NCBI GenBank assembly: GCA_005223375.1
Contig: RXOD01004436.1
Span: 1 to 22,365, forward strand
Direction: 5' to 3'
Source: Amoebophrya sp. AT5.2
Lineage: Eukaryota; Sar; Dinophyceae; Syndiniales; Amoebophryaceae
DNA length: 22,365 nt
The translations under genes and the position numbers were made by a program. Shown here in pieces: positions 1-9,500 of the stretch (positions are counted from its first letter, which is position 1; every line of letters starts with the position of its first letter). The notes beneath the pieces are model-generated. The model saw only the letters and a program-made list of their open reading frames with translations. It did no database searches and was not told the origin of the DNA.

Positions 1-237
1 CCTCTCGGCGTGCGGAATCTAGGTGGGGCCAGGTGCAGATAAGTGGCTTCTTTTGTAGGCATGCCAGAGGGGTTCGCAGAGGGTTCTCCCCATCCCTCTC
101 CTCGACCCCTCTGCCCCTGATTACCCTGCGGCGTTCAGAGGCAGAAGAACACGCTGCCCGGTCGAAATGTCCTCCGCCACCATCACTTATTGCTGATTTT
201 TTTAAGTTTTGCGGAATTAAGTCGCGAAGCTCGTCAT

Positions 238-318
238 ACCGGCCCTGCGGGATCAACAGGTACTCGGAGGTGACGTTGCGAAACGGCAAGCTGGCCGCCG
301 CGCCCCTCCAGCGGGGCG
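238..318 (+). repeat. 81-bp direct repeat, left copy
   Basis: This 81-bp segment matches 801-881 with a single mismatch (gacGttgcg here, gacTttgcg there). It starts at ACCGGCCCTGCGGG and ends at CAGCGGGGCG. It is 27 codons long and open in the same frame in both copies (reading ...CGINRYSEVTLRNGK...). The retroelement remnant begins directly after it. Each copy contains CAACAG|GTACTC, which could act as a splice acceptor or donor. Repeat identity is read directly from the sequence; its origin is inferred. Confidence 0.95.
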
Positions 319-822
319 CATTTATTATGGACCTAGTAGAACGGAAAGTGGTCGAAGTTGTACAAGTTGAAAGCGCAAAGAACCACGCGAACCTCTTGAC
401 CAAAGTCGCTAGTGGTCAAGAATTCTCTCGCGGTTTGCAGCAACTCAACATCTTCAACCTACCTATTGCGTAATCCCTTTTACTGCTATTTACCCACTTA
501 ATCCGAGTACTGCGGCACGGCATAGGGGGGCTGTTTGGCTCCGATCATAAGAACGACCCATATACAATGCCGTGATCCAGTATCGGTAAAATCTAACTGT
601 AATACTAAGATCCCTACTAATCTGATGAATCGCAGGGTACCGCCCCTGCAGAATGAACATGAACCTTTTTACCATAACTAGCAGAGTCAGAGTGGCTTTA
701 AGCCTAGGGAACTAGTCCCACCAATAATAAACCGAACGGTAAACACCTAGCTGCTAAGTGGATCACGGGTACTGTTCTTCCTCTCCGTCGTTTATTTTAC
801 ACCGGCCCTGCGGGATCAACAG
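260..822 (+). other. candidate 563-nt GT-AG intron spanning the retroelement
   Basis: The left repeat copy supplies AACAG|GTACTC (donor at 260) and the right copy supplies the identical AACAG|GTACTC (acceptor ending at 822). Splicing between them removes one repeat copy plus the retroelement. It rejoins the frame that is open from the left window edge with the exonuclease frame, giving one uninterrupted reading frame through 2233. The acceptor has a good upstream pyrimidine tract. Whether the upstream frame is really coding is unknown. Confidence 0.35.
319..801 (+). mobile_element. 5'-truncated Ty1/copia-type retrotransposon remnant (RNase H end plus 3' LTR)
   Basis: Bases 320-472 encode a peptide, ending in TAA, that resembles the C-terminus of copia polyproteins just after the RNase H catalytic core: FIMDLVERKVVEVVQV, then ANLLTK, where the family usually has a 'F.RDLVE...V.V.YV.T..Q.ADILTK' pattern. 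Downstream is a polypurine run (ATAGGGGGG, 523-530), then TGTTTGG at 532, and the segment ends in TTTTACA at 801. This fits a 3' LTR of about 270 bp with TG...CA ends. Integrase, reverse transcriptase and the 5' LTR are absent, so the copy is dead. The LTR call rests on position and termini only, because there is no second LTR here for comparison. The peptide match is recognised by eye. Confidence 0.7.
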
Positions 823-881
823 GTACTCGGAGGTGACTTTGCGAAACGGCAAGCTGGCCGCCGCGCCCCTCCAGCGGGGCG
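801..881 (+). repeat. 81-bp direct repeat, right copy
   Basis: This is the second copy of the 238-318 segment. It begins at the last base of the putative 3' LTR (…TTTATTTTACA) and runs into the exonuclease gene 20 bases before its first ATG. The pyrimidine-rich stretch just upstream (about 774-799) ends 22-48 bases before the CAACAG in this copy, as expected for a 3' splice site. Confidence 0.95.
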
Positions 882-901
882 AAAAGTTCTGCGAATTCCA
901 C

Positions 902-2233
902 ATGCCGAAGGGGCTGGTATTCGACTACTGCCCGCGCGCGCTCACAAGCGACAGCGACATCGGTGATCCATCGAAGTGGGTGATCGTGGGGTACGATCTG
1001 GAAACGGGCCGCCTCGAGAGTGAGGCGAACACCAGCGAGGGCGTGGACGTCGAGCTGGAACGAGTAACGGAATTCGGCGCGGCGGTGCTGGCAGCGGATC
1101 ATCTTCCGCGCCCGGCGCTGGACGACGGGGGCGGAAGAAATCTCCACAGAGGTGCTGGAGCTTCTGTGGAAAGTTTTGCTTCCGCTCGCTCGCAGTCTTC
1201 GCAGCAGATGCGCGTGCTGGATGCCGACCAGTTCTTCGAATCGCTTGTGTACCCTGGCGGGCCCATCGTGGTACCGAACGTGAGCGGCATCTTGAACGAG
1301 GACCTGCTCCACATGCCGCGCTTTCCGATCGTGATGCAGCGCTTCCTCGAGTTTGTCAACACGGCGAGAGGAGGAGGTAGAAGCAGTTCCTCTTCGAAAA
1401 CACCAGCTGTGGGGCAGAAAAATGTTCTCCTTGTCGCGCACAACGGCCTCCGCTTCGACGCGCAAGTGTTGTTCTACGAGTTAGTGCGCTACGGAATGGG
1501 CGCCGAGCTGGAGCAGTTCCGTAGCTTCTTTTTCGTCGACTCGGTGGAACTGGTGAAGGAGCTGCGGCCGGACCTGGAGTGCCGCAAGTTGGGTTGCCTG
1601 GGGAAGTGGCTGGATCTGGACCGACGCCAGTACGCGAGAGTCGACGTGCGTGCTCCTGCCGAGGCCGCTGCTTCGGGAAGTGCGAACGAACAAAGCAAGA
1701 AGAAATTGAAGACCGAAACAGAATCGGGTGCTGCGAAAGAAGATCAAAAGCTGCAGAAGGTCCTCCGCACGTCCGCGGGCGCGAGAAAGGGAAGCGAAAT
1801 CTCCAGCCAGTGCTCGTCGCGGGCGTCGCTCTCGTCAGCGCCGCACTGGGCGCGCGCGCACCGCGCGCTGTCGGACTCGCTGCTCTTGCACGACGTCCTG
1901 CAGACCTGTCGCGCGACGGCGGACCCCGCCACTGGCTCCGCTCCCTGGGAAAAAGCGCTGGCGAATTGCGTCCGGCGATGGAGCGGGACTAAAACGGAGC
2001 CCCACACGCCGAAACGGGGACCGGTGCAATTCGGCGGGGTGAAGGAAGGGGTCTGCGCAGACGCGACCGTAGCTGCTACGCCGCCTTCGACGAATTATGC
2101 AGGGGCTGGAAAGCGCGCGGCGGTCGAGGATCGCTGCTTGGCTGGGGCCGATGCGAGTGTGGAATTTCTGTCGCCACTTCAGAAGAGGTTGCGCATGGAG
2201 GAGGAGGCTGCTGCGAGGGAAGATCGAGGTTAG
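902..2233 (+). CDS. DEDDh-family 3'-5' exonuclease (DnaQ/TREX-like)
   Basis: Predicted 443-residue protein starting at the first in-frame ATG. Three exonuclease motifs are visible in order: ExoI VGYDLETG (D32, E34), ExoII VAHNGLRFDAQ (D186), and ExoIII AHRALSD (H320, D325). The general-base histidine marks the DEDDh class, whose members remove 3' nucleotides from DNA or RNA using two metal ions. Low-complexity Ser/Gly and Lys-rich inserts (about residues 155-170 and 255-305) separate the motifs. The C-terminal 90 residues show no recognised domain, although a basic stretch (QKRLR) could aid nuclear entry. The frame stays open upstream through the 81-bp repeat, so the real start may lie further left, with an intron at 260-822. 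TREX, RNase T-like and polymerase-proofreading relatives cannot be separated by eye. Confidence 0.8.
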   Translation: MPKGLVFDYCPRALTSDSDIGDPSKWVIVGYDLETGRLESEANTSEGVDVELERVTEFGAAVLAADHLPRPALDDGGGRNLHRGAGASVESFASARSQSSQQMRVLDADQFFESLVYPGGPIVVPNVSGILNEDLLHMPRFPIVMQRFLEFVNTARGGGRSSSSSKTPAVGQKNVLLVAHNGLRFDAQVLFYELVRYGMGAELEQFRSFFFVDSVELVKELRPDLECRKLGCLGKWLDLDRRQYARVDVRAPAEAAASGSANEQSKKKLKTETESGAAKEDQKLQKVLRTSAGARKGSEISSQCSSRASLSSAPHWARAHRALSDSLLLHDVLQTCRATADPATGSAPWEKALANCVRRWSGTKTEPHTPKRGPVQFGGVKEGVCADATVAATPPSTNYAGAGKRAAVEDRCLAGADASVEFLSPLQKRLRMEEEAAAREDRG

Positions 2234-2478
2234 TGTCGCATTTTAGTCGGTATTACGTCTACGTTCGTCTACGTCTTCGTACTGCCAGAGTCAGACCTCC
2301 TCGACCTCGTCGCCAGGGCTTCCTGCTTGCGTGTCTCACCTCTAATGAATCGCCTATCGAAAGCCTGTCATATTTTCGAAAGAACTGCTAGATGTCGCGT
2401 GTGATTCGAGCTATCGATTTGACCCATGTTGACGTTCAAGAGTTGTTTCCAGCGACTGGACAGCGCTTCGAAGATTCA

Positions 2479-2806
2479 GTGATTCTCACTTCCCCTTGGT
2501 GGAAGGTTTAGAATCTCCGCGCAAACAAGGCGGCACTCAACGAAATAAAACGCGTAATTCTACTCACTTCTCCTTCGCGGAGATTCAGAATCTCCGCGCA
2601 AAGGCGGCTTTCACCGAAAAGCGTGTGATTCTCACTTCCCCTTGGTGGAAGGTTTAGGATCTTCGCGCAATTACTTTCACTTTCACTGAAGAACGTGTGA
2701 TTCTCACTTCCCCTTGGTGGAAGGTTTAGGATCTTCGCGCAACGACTTTCAGTTTCACTGAAGAACGTGTGATTCTCACTTCCCCTTGGTGGAAGGTTTA
2801 GAATCA
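2479..2806. repeat. minisatellite, period about 72 bp, 4.6 units
   Basis: Units begin with GTGATTCTCACTTCCCC at 2479, 2554 (diverged), 2625, 2697 and 2769, giving spacings of 75, 71, 72 and 72. Each carries TTGGTGGAAGGTTTAG and then TCTTCGCGCAA. The last unit stops after about 37 bases. Units 3 and 4 are nearly identical and unit 2 is the most diverged. The array lies 245 bp downstream of the exonuclease stop. A minus-strand frame is open through most of it, but only because the unit happens to lack stops. Confidence 0.93.
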
Positions 2807-3132
2807 ATCTCCGACCACGAATGGAATGAATCAATGTATGATGACAACAAGAAACGATGAGTACGTCGTGTTCGATCCGCTTCTATTCTCTGCTACAACT
2901 ACAGCGTCAATCCAGTTCTACATTTACATTTCAGGTGAGGTATAGGAAGGCTTGGATCTGGCATTGATTGAGTTTGAGACGAGTTTGCTCGGAGTGATCG
3001 ATATATCTGGTTCGAGAAATTTTGGAGAACAGCTGGATACCGATACCCGATACCGATACAACTCATTGCAAATTGGTTGCATATACATAGTTTCCGAAGG
3101 CGACCCTCCCTCGTCTCCGAGCGACGAGAAGG
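2807..3132. other. non-coding stretch between minisatellite and small ORF
   Basis: No convincing gene is seen. A short GATACCGATACCCGATACCGATAC tract (about 3037-3060) is a small local repeat of a CCGATA-like unit. The open frames here have no ATG or recognisable content. Confidence 0.5.
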
Positions 3133-3366
3133 ATGTCGGCTTTTTGTCCAAGCATGTTTCTCTTCGGCAACGCGCTGGTGGCTGTTCCCGCGTTGATTTT
3201 CCGCAGCTACATGGACACCGTCGAGCAAAACTGCCACTACTACCTGCACGCCAGTCGGGGGCAGTCGAGCCTTCCGGCATTAGTCCGCCCGGGATTCCAG
3301 CTGGATCTTGTGAAGCAATGGAACTGCGCGCTCATCGGGATACACAACGCGATACACAATTTGTGA
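3133..3366 (+). CDS. possible small protein or exon with one hydrophobic segment
   Basis: ATG-started 77-residue frame whose third codon positions are mostly G/C until about residue 66. The N-terminal third (FLFGNALVAVPALIF, residues 9-23) is hydrophobic enough for a signal anchor. The rest has no family I recognise. The last dozen residues are encoded by the beginning of the dispersed repeat at 3329, so either the repeat inserted into the gene's 3' end or the true gene splices elsewhere. It may also be chance. Confidence 0.3.
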   Translation: MSAFCPSMFLFGNALVAVPALIFRSYMDTVEQNCHYYLHASRGQSSLPALVRPGFQLDLVKQWNCALIGIHNAIHNL

Positions 3367-3680
3367 GTTTATTGATGGAACACCAAACTTTCTTGCGCGA
3401 AGCACGTCAGAAGTGCTCCTTTTCTTTGTAGAGGTCGTCGATGGTGCCCGCGCCGCGTCGGCACGAGGCATACGCAATGAGTGGAAAACGGTTCGCAAAA
3501 ACCAATGTTCGTGATCGTGGCGACAAATTTTCAAAGCTGGGACGACTCAAAATAAGTTTCATCTACGGATCAACAGGTCGTGACTCCACCTCCAGCACTG
3601 CACAGTGAATCCATCGTCGTGCGAGATCTAGGTAATATGCATCTTCCGTCGTGATTCTCATTCTTCAGCTCACAGTATAC
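3329..3680 (+). repeat. dispersed upstream repeat, copy 1
   Basis: Matches 6060-6480 from CGCTCATCGGGATACA through GGAAAACGGTTCGCAAAAACC, GACAAATTTTCAA, GGGACGACTCAAAATAAG, and on to GAATCCATCGTCGTGCGAGA and TCTAGGTA, with small indels. It then fades out around GTATAC..TTGAA. It lacks about 55 bp that copy 2 carries after CATCTACGG. Its conserved GATCTA (3625) lies 178 bp before the dynamin-like ATG. Confidence 0.93.
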
Positions 3681-3802
3681 TATTATTGAAATAATAAGCT
3701 GCGCAGGAACAGAAGAGCGTGAGCGCGCAAAGGGTCTTGGTCCGCAGAATATCGCACTCCTTGTTGAAATTGTTTCGTTTTCAGCGCTGAATCGCCAACA
3801 CC

Positions 3803-5869
3803 ATGGCAGCCGCCAGCACTTCCTCTTCCGGCCTCCAGAATCGGGCTCCGACGTTTAGTGGGCAAGCGAATGATCTCCTTCTTGGTGCGGGAGGAGGTGC
3901 ATCGAATGCGGTGGACGAGCATAATCAGCAGTTGCCGAGTAATCCACAGTTCTCCATTCGCGTTGGGCTACTTGGAAACGTGTCTGTCGGGAAAACGACC
4001 ATCATCAATGCCCTCCTCCGCGACCGCTTCGGGGAAGTTTCGAAGAAGAGGTGCACGGCTGGCATCAACTTTTTCCACCTCCAGTATCCGTGTACGAAAG
4101 AGGACGGCCGTGGTTTGCTGGACGCTGATGCGGAGGGGATTGGTGCTCGCGGGGGACAGGGGAAACCAATGATGGCCGACGCAGCGGAGCCGGCCGACGG
4201 TCTCTTGCTCGAGGCCGCTTTGGACAAGTGCGATGCTGAGGTAATCCACCAGAAAATCTCGCGCGCGAACAGCGAGCTGCGGAAAAGTCCGGAAATCGAA
4301 GAAAAACACTTCACAGTGAGCATGAAGGATCCTTTGGTGACAGTGGATCCAGACTTGCTTGCGACTTCGCCTTTGGAGGTGGTTTTCGTCGACGTGCCGG
4401 GTCTGAACGAGCAGGGAGAGGGGACGAGCGTGATGTACAAAAACTACGTCCAGAACGAGCTCTTCCCCACACTGGATTTCGTGGTCATCGTCATGGACGT
4501 GAATCAAGGCGTGAACTCGACGGAGCAGGTCGACTTGCTGAAGTTTGTGCGAGATTGCTGCGAAAAGAAGAAGCGGGTGAAAAGTGTTGTTTTGATTAAC
4601 AAAGTCGACGAACCGGCGGGGATGACAGAGGAGGAGGAAACAGTCATTCGAGAGGTGGAGGCAGAAGTCGAGACAAGGCTCGGAGGAGTCAACGTGAAAT
4701 GTATTCCGATGGCAGCAGAAAACTCGTACGTGTACAGAGTGGGAGCGGGATTGAAACTGGAAGAGTTCAAGAAAAGCGCGGTGTGCACAGACGAACGGTT
4801 CCTAGACAAAGTCGGCATGACGGAAGTCGGCAAGCAGAAATGGCGCAAACTCAACTGCGTCGAAAAGGTCAAGGAGGTGCACAAAATCGTCGGTGACCAC
4901 GCCACCGCCACCGAGCACCTACGTGAGTTGAAATTTGACCAGTTTCTGGTCTGCCTCGAGGAAAACATCGGCAAACGCACCCAGAAGGCGCTCCTCAAAC
5001 AGCAGATTGAGTACAAAATGAAGACTATCACTGCCGGAGACGGGACTAGTTTGTTTGCTGAGGTGTTAGCGAAGAAATGTCGACTAGCGCAGGGGTTGGG
5101 AGCACCGCTCGACGGCAAAGACGTGGCGTGCAAGTTCTGGTGCTTGTGGGAGGAGCTACGTTCGGTTGCCATTAGCGACTTGGAAGCTTCGCCGCGGCAG
5201 ACGCAAAAACTCCATGCGTGTGTTGCGCAGCTGCGTTCTTTTCTGGACGACGAAACCCTCAAGGCGCTGCATTCCGGGACCCATCCCTACACTTTCAGCA
5301 ACTTTAGGAAGTGGGCCCTCGAGAAGGTGCAGGACGAGTTGCTGATGCTGCCGCGCGCCAAACTTCACGTCATTGAGAAAAGGTTCTTTGCTCCAAGTGG
5401 TGAGGAGCAGTTGTTTACCAAGGATGAAGCGGGCATCGGATTGACCGAAACGGAAGCCCAAAAGGCTGCCTCAACGAGCGCTATAGAGTTTGAGGCAACC
5501 GAAACCGGGGGAATACCGTTTGCATGGCAGTGTTTGTCAGGGTCGGACGACGTGAAACACAACGTGCTGTATTCGATTTTGCTCGTAAAGAACGCGGCAC
5601 CGATTTTCGCAGAACGCTTCGGCTCTGTCGTTCGGCGGCTCGAGTACATGACGAGCCAACTTCTGCCGTGGAAGATTCGATGCCGTGGAACATTCGATGA
5701 GCCGAGATTCGATGACCGTGAGATCGAGGACGATATGCGAAGCGAAAAACACTGGGGTCACCTTGAGCTTCTTTGTTGTCAGCTGCTCGAAGAACTCGCG
5801 ATTGCGCAGGGGGACGGGGAACCGAACAAGAAGCGACGACGCACCGTGGGCGTGCATGGAGGCGCATGA
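3803..5869 (+). CDS. dynamin-family GTPase
   Basis: Intronless 688-residue protein with an ATG in favourable context (AACACCATGG). The GTPase signature is complete in order: G1 P-loop GNVSVGKT (58-65), DVPGLNE as G3 (D197-G200), and NKVD as G4 (266-269); a Thr in the KKRCTAG segment (about 89) is a plausible G2. The relaxed DxPG form and the large insertion between G1 and G3 are typical of dynamin-superfamily N domains rather than small Ras GTPases. These proteins bind GTP and assemble on membranes to drive fission, fusion or remodelling. The C-terminal 350 residues are helix-prone, as expected for a stalk, but no PH domain, GED or membrane helix can be identified. The end is basic (KKRRR). 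A shared repeat precedes it, as it does APC5. Confidence 0.85.
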   Translation: MAAASTSSSGLQNRAPTFSGQANDLLLGAGGGASNAVDEHNQQLPSNPQFSIRVGLLGNVSVGKTTIINALLRDRFGEVSKKRCTAGINFFHLQYPCTKEDGRGLLDADAEGIGARGGQGKPMMADAAEPADGLLLEAALDKCDAEVIHQKISRANSELRKSPEIEEKHFTVSMKDPLVTVDPDLLATSPLEVVFVDVPGLNEQGEGTSVMYKNYVQNELFPTLDFVVIVMDVNQGVNSTEQVDLLKFVRDCCEKKKRVKSVVLINKVDEPAGMTEEEETVIREVEAEVETRLGGVNVKCIPMAAENSYVYRVGAGLKLEEFKKSAVCTDERFLDKVGMTEVGKQKWRKLNCVEKVKEVHKIVGDHATATEHLRELKFDQFLVCLEENIGKRTQKALLKQQIEYKMKTITAGDGTSLFAEVLAKKCRLAQGLGAPLDGKDVACKFWCLWEELRSVAISDLEASPRQTQKLHACVAQLRSFLDDETLKALHSGTHPYTFSNFRKWALEKVQDELLMLPRAKLHVIEKRFFAPSGEEQLFTKDEAGIGLTETEAQKAASTSAIEFEATETGGIPFAWQCLSGSDDVKHNVLYSILLVKNAAPIFAERFGSVVRRLEYMTSQLLPWKIRCRGTFDEPRFDDREIEDDMRSEKHWGHLELLCCQLLEELAIAQGDGEPNKKRRRTVGVHGGA

Positions 5870-6059
5870 AGAAGAATCAAGGAACAAAGAGTGTGGCCGA
5901 AGAGGCAGACCGGTAACGTCCTAGGTCTGGGAGAGTCACTGAATCTGAGCAACAGAGTGCTGCTTCGAGCACTTTTTGCAAAGCCAATGGCGGGATGATC
6001 ATGACGAGGTCGAACAAAGGAGACATCGCAGCACGGAGAGGCACTTTTTCTGATAAATC

Positions 6060-6480
6060 CGCTCATCGGGATACAGCACGCAATACACAATTTGTGACTT
6101 TATTGATGGAACACCAAAACTCTTTTGCGCGAAGCACATCAGCAGTGCTCCTCTTCTTTGAAGAGGTCGTCGATGGAGCCGCGTCCGCAGGAGGCGGACG
6201 CAATAAGTGGAAAACGGTTCGCAAAAACCGATGTTCGTGGCGACAAATTTTCAAGGCTGGGACGACTCAAAATAAGTTTCATCTACGGTTGACAATATTC
6301 GAATTGCCGTAGAAGTCGAGCGTGTTTGCGTGTATATTCTGCGGGTCAACGGCACGTCGTGACTCTACCTCCAGCACAGTGAATCCATCGTCGTGCGAGA
6401 TCTAGGTAGTACGGATTTTCCGCCCTCGTGAACGTGATTCGCATTTTTCTGTCAACACTAAAGTATATTGAAAGCGCAGG
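6060..6480 (+). repeat. dispersed upstream repeat, copy 2
   Basis: Second copy of the 3329-3680 sequence in the same orientation. It contains an extra segment of about 55 bp (roughly 6289-6345). The conserved GATCTA (6399) lies 196 bp before the APC5 ATG, close to the 178 bp seen for copy 1. No terminal inverted repeat or target duplication is visible at either copy. It could be a non-autonomous element or a duplicated promoter and 5' region. Confidence 0.93.
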
Positions 6481-6594
6481 AGAGCCCGCCTGTTCGTTGC
6501 TCCAGCAGTTCTCTCTGCCTGGAGAATTGCTTTTCCAAACAAGATATAACTGTACACGCCGTAGTTCTTGAGCCGAAGAACAAATCGCTGTGCG

Positions 6595-9500
6595 ATGCCG
6601 GATCTTTGCCCTTCTCGCATTGCGCTGGTCTTTGCCCTGCACCAGTGCAGGTTCGGGCGAGGCCGCCGCACTGAGCTCCGGGTTTTCCGTCTTCTAAAGC
6701 ACGTCGAGCACGACAACTTCAGCCAATTTGACGCCCGCTTGCACGGCGCCGCCCCCGCACTACACGCCGCACTGTGGGAGTGGATGCGGGCCGCCTGCAA
6801 AACGCCAGACGTTGTCTTTCAGCTTTTTGTGGACGCGCGGGGCCTAATCGGAGACCAGGACACCGAGTTCCAGTACGCCCCAACAAGTCCGTGCGGGGTC
6901 TTTCTGCGCCGTGCCCTGCTCGACTTCCAGAAGAGCAGCTTTGAGGCGGTCGCGGCGCTGCACGACGAAATTGTGGAGCTGTGCCAGGCGGGCGGCGCGG
7001 AAGGATGGATGCCGAGAACAGACATCGAGGAAGCGGCGGAGCGGCTGCTCGCGGGAATCGCGCAGGAGAGGGCCGCGGGGAACACAACGAATCTCCGAGG
7101 GGGCGGATCGGAGGACGAGTTGAACAGCTTGAGAACGGCGGAGGAGCGGCTGCGGAACTTCGCACAGCACGCCCCGGACAGTTTTCGAGTCTGGTGGCAG
7201 CTGTTCCGGTTTTACGCGTACGTCGCGCGCGAACTTGAGCCCGCGATTGAGTGTCTTCGCACCTGCCACGCGATGCTCCAGCGCCACGTCGCCGCGAATC
7301 CGGCGGCTGATGCAAGCGGGGGGCCACCGACCGGCACGGCGGGCACAGGCCCCGGGCCTTCATCCAGTAGTTCGCCGTTTTTCCTGTTTCCCGGCGAGCC
7401 ACCGCTGCTGCAGAACAGGATGCCTGCCCCGGCGGGGCGTGCTGGCGCCAGTGCGCCAGGGCTGCTGGGAGACATCCACTACTTCCTACTGGCGCTCGCT
7501 GGGCTGCACTACGATTTTGGAAAGTACGAGGCTGCCGCGGCACTCACCGAGGAGGCGAACAAAGCCGCGCAAGAGGCCTGCGACTCGGCAGGGCTAGCGC
7601 GGTGTCTGTACCAGAACGCGCTGGTAATGATTCAACAGGGGGAAGGAGGCAAGGCCTTCGCGACACTAAAGCGCTGCGCGGAGCGGGCGGAGGCACTCAA
7701 GCTGAAGGATCTGCATGTACGCGTTTTTTTTTATGTGAAGTGGTGAGTTGTTCCGATCATTTGTGGTGTCAAAGTCAAACGAGGGCTGTTCCAAGTGATG
7801 CCCAGAACCAGAGGTAGTACTTGTACATGACGGGATAAACTTAAATTATGTCGACCATCAGGCTCTCTCCTGGTCGGCGATTTCGCGGCTACTGGTGTCA
7901 CGACCGGATCTGCGGCGAGGGTTGGCTGCCACCACAACTCTGTCTCAGACAGCCTCGCAGGCGCCTAGAGCTGCGGGCATTATTCCGGGCCATTTCAACG
8001 TGCCAGCACTCCCGAAACTCGATCACTCCGCGGCGGAAACCCATACAACTCCACCCAGCAGTAGTTCGTCTTCATCTAGTACTTGTCCCGCATTCATCTC
8101 GAGCAGTGGTCGCTGGAGCGAGGAAGCAGCCACCGCCGTGCCGGCGCCACATGCTCATTTATACCACGTGCTCGCCAACCAGGCGTCGTTCTGCCATCCG
8201 GCAGGCGGGTTGCGGGAACACAGAGCTGAAATTCTCGCCGCACAGGCCGCGGTGTATGACCGGAGTGGATTAGCGCCGCTCGCAAACATGTACAGGCGCG
8301 TGAGAGAAAGGTTTTATTCGACGGAGGGGACCACATCAATGAACGAATGCGCATCGTACGGTCCATGTGCAAGTGCCAATGCAGGTGACATCATCGGCGT
8401 GGGTGGTCACGACGGCGCCTGTTCTCGTGGCGACGTCGCAGGCGCCCGGCCGGAGAACTTCCTGCGTGATGCCCAACGACGAATCGCAGACGGGGACTAC
8501 AACACTGTCGTCGCGGATTTACTGTCAGCTACCGAACTCGCGGCGCGAAAGCTTCTGCCTGGTCGAGCCGGCGCGTACGATGCGGACAGAAGGACAACGG
8601 AAGCGGGGGCAGAGCAACACGACCCCGGCGTAGTCGTGTCATCAACGTCCACCCCAGAGTTTTCACTCTCGAAGCCCCACGATGCTGTTACCGTCACACA
8701 AAGTTCGAATTTGGCGGACCGCACTAGAGCGCGCAGCGAACGGGATCGAGCGGCGTTATGGGTAGTAGACATTGAGTTAGAGCAGGTGGACCCGCAGGAG
8801 CGCGAGACAAACATTCGTCCATTTCCGGCGGAGAAAAAAACCAAAAAAGTACCGGAAGATCCGTCATCCTGCACTGTCGTCCCTCCGCAAGAAGTATGTG
8901 ACGCACAGGCTCTCCTGGCGGATGCATTTCTGGAGAGCGGTCACCCTGTGGCGGCAGCTGGATTCTGTGCGAGGGGGCTGGCGGTTGCGGAAAGAGTCAG
9001 TGCGGACCGGAGTCTCGCTCTTAGTCGAGTTGCGAGTCTGCATTTTGAGATGCGCGATGTCGACGCGGCCGCACGTGTCGTTGACCAGCTCGTAACGGAA
9101 AAATGCGGGCTCCACAACCTACCGGCGGAGTTGCAGGCCTACGTCTGCGCGCTGGTTGCCGATATTGCATTGCAACGCGGAGAAAGCCGCTCTAGGGATT
9201 TCACAGGAGAAAGTCCGACTACAAGCAGGAGCAGATTTAGCAGCAGTCACCCTTTCGAGAGCGAGGGCTCGTCCGAAAATCAAACACCGCGGATGAGGAA
9301 GGTAATACGGCCGGACCTGTCCGTCGGAGACGTCGCTGAGCGGCGGAGTAGACAGGCCGCTAGCACACTTCGTGGTTCTTCGGCAATTGGCTCGCCGGGC
9401 GGCGATGTGGACGAAGAGCCACTTAATCTGTCTGAACCGGAGCGAAAGCACGAGGCCGCCTTTTGGTTGAGGGAGTCCGTGAGGTGCTACCGAAAATGCG

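Noticed and set aside
2508..2834. Minus-strand frame with four repeated RGSENHTFF-type segments, suggesting a repeat protein
   Set aside because: It is the translation of the 72-bp DNA minisatellite; the unit happens to be a multiple of three and lacks stops. There is no coding context.
3037..3060. GATACC-type short repeats considered as telomere-like sequence
   Set aside because: Only about four imperfect units, inside a gene region, and not matching known alveolate telomere units.
3280..3534. Minus-strand ORF resembling 6063-6254
   Set aside because: The similarity comes from the dispersed DNA repeat. Indels between the copies break the frame outside the shared core, and neither frame has an ATG start.
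6719..7543. Long minus-strand frame of 274 codons inside APC5
   Set aside because: It is the antisense of a GC-rich coding exon. Its composition (Arg/Pro/Ser-rich) is typical of a shadow frame.
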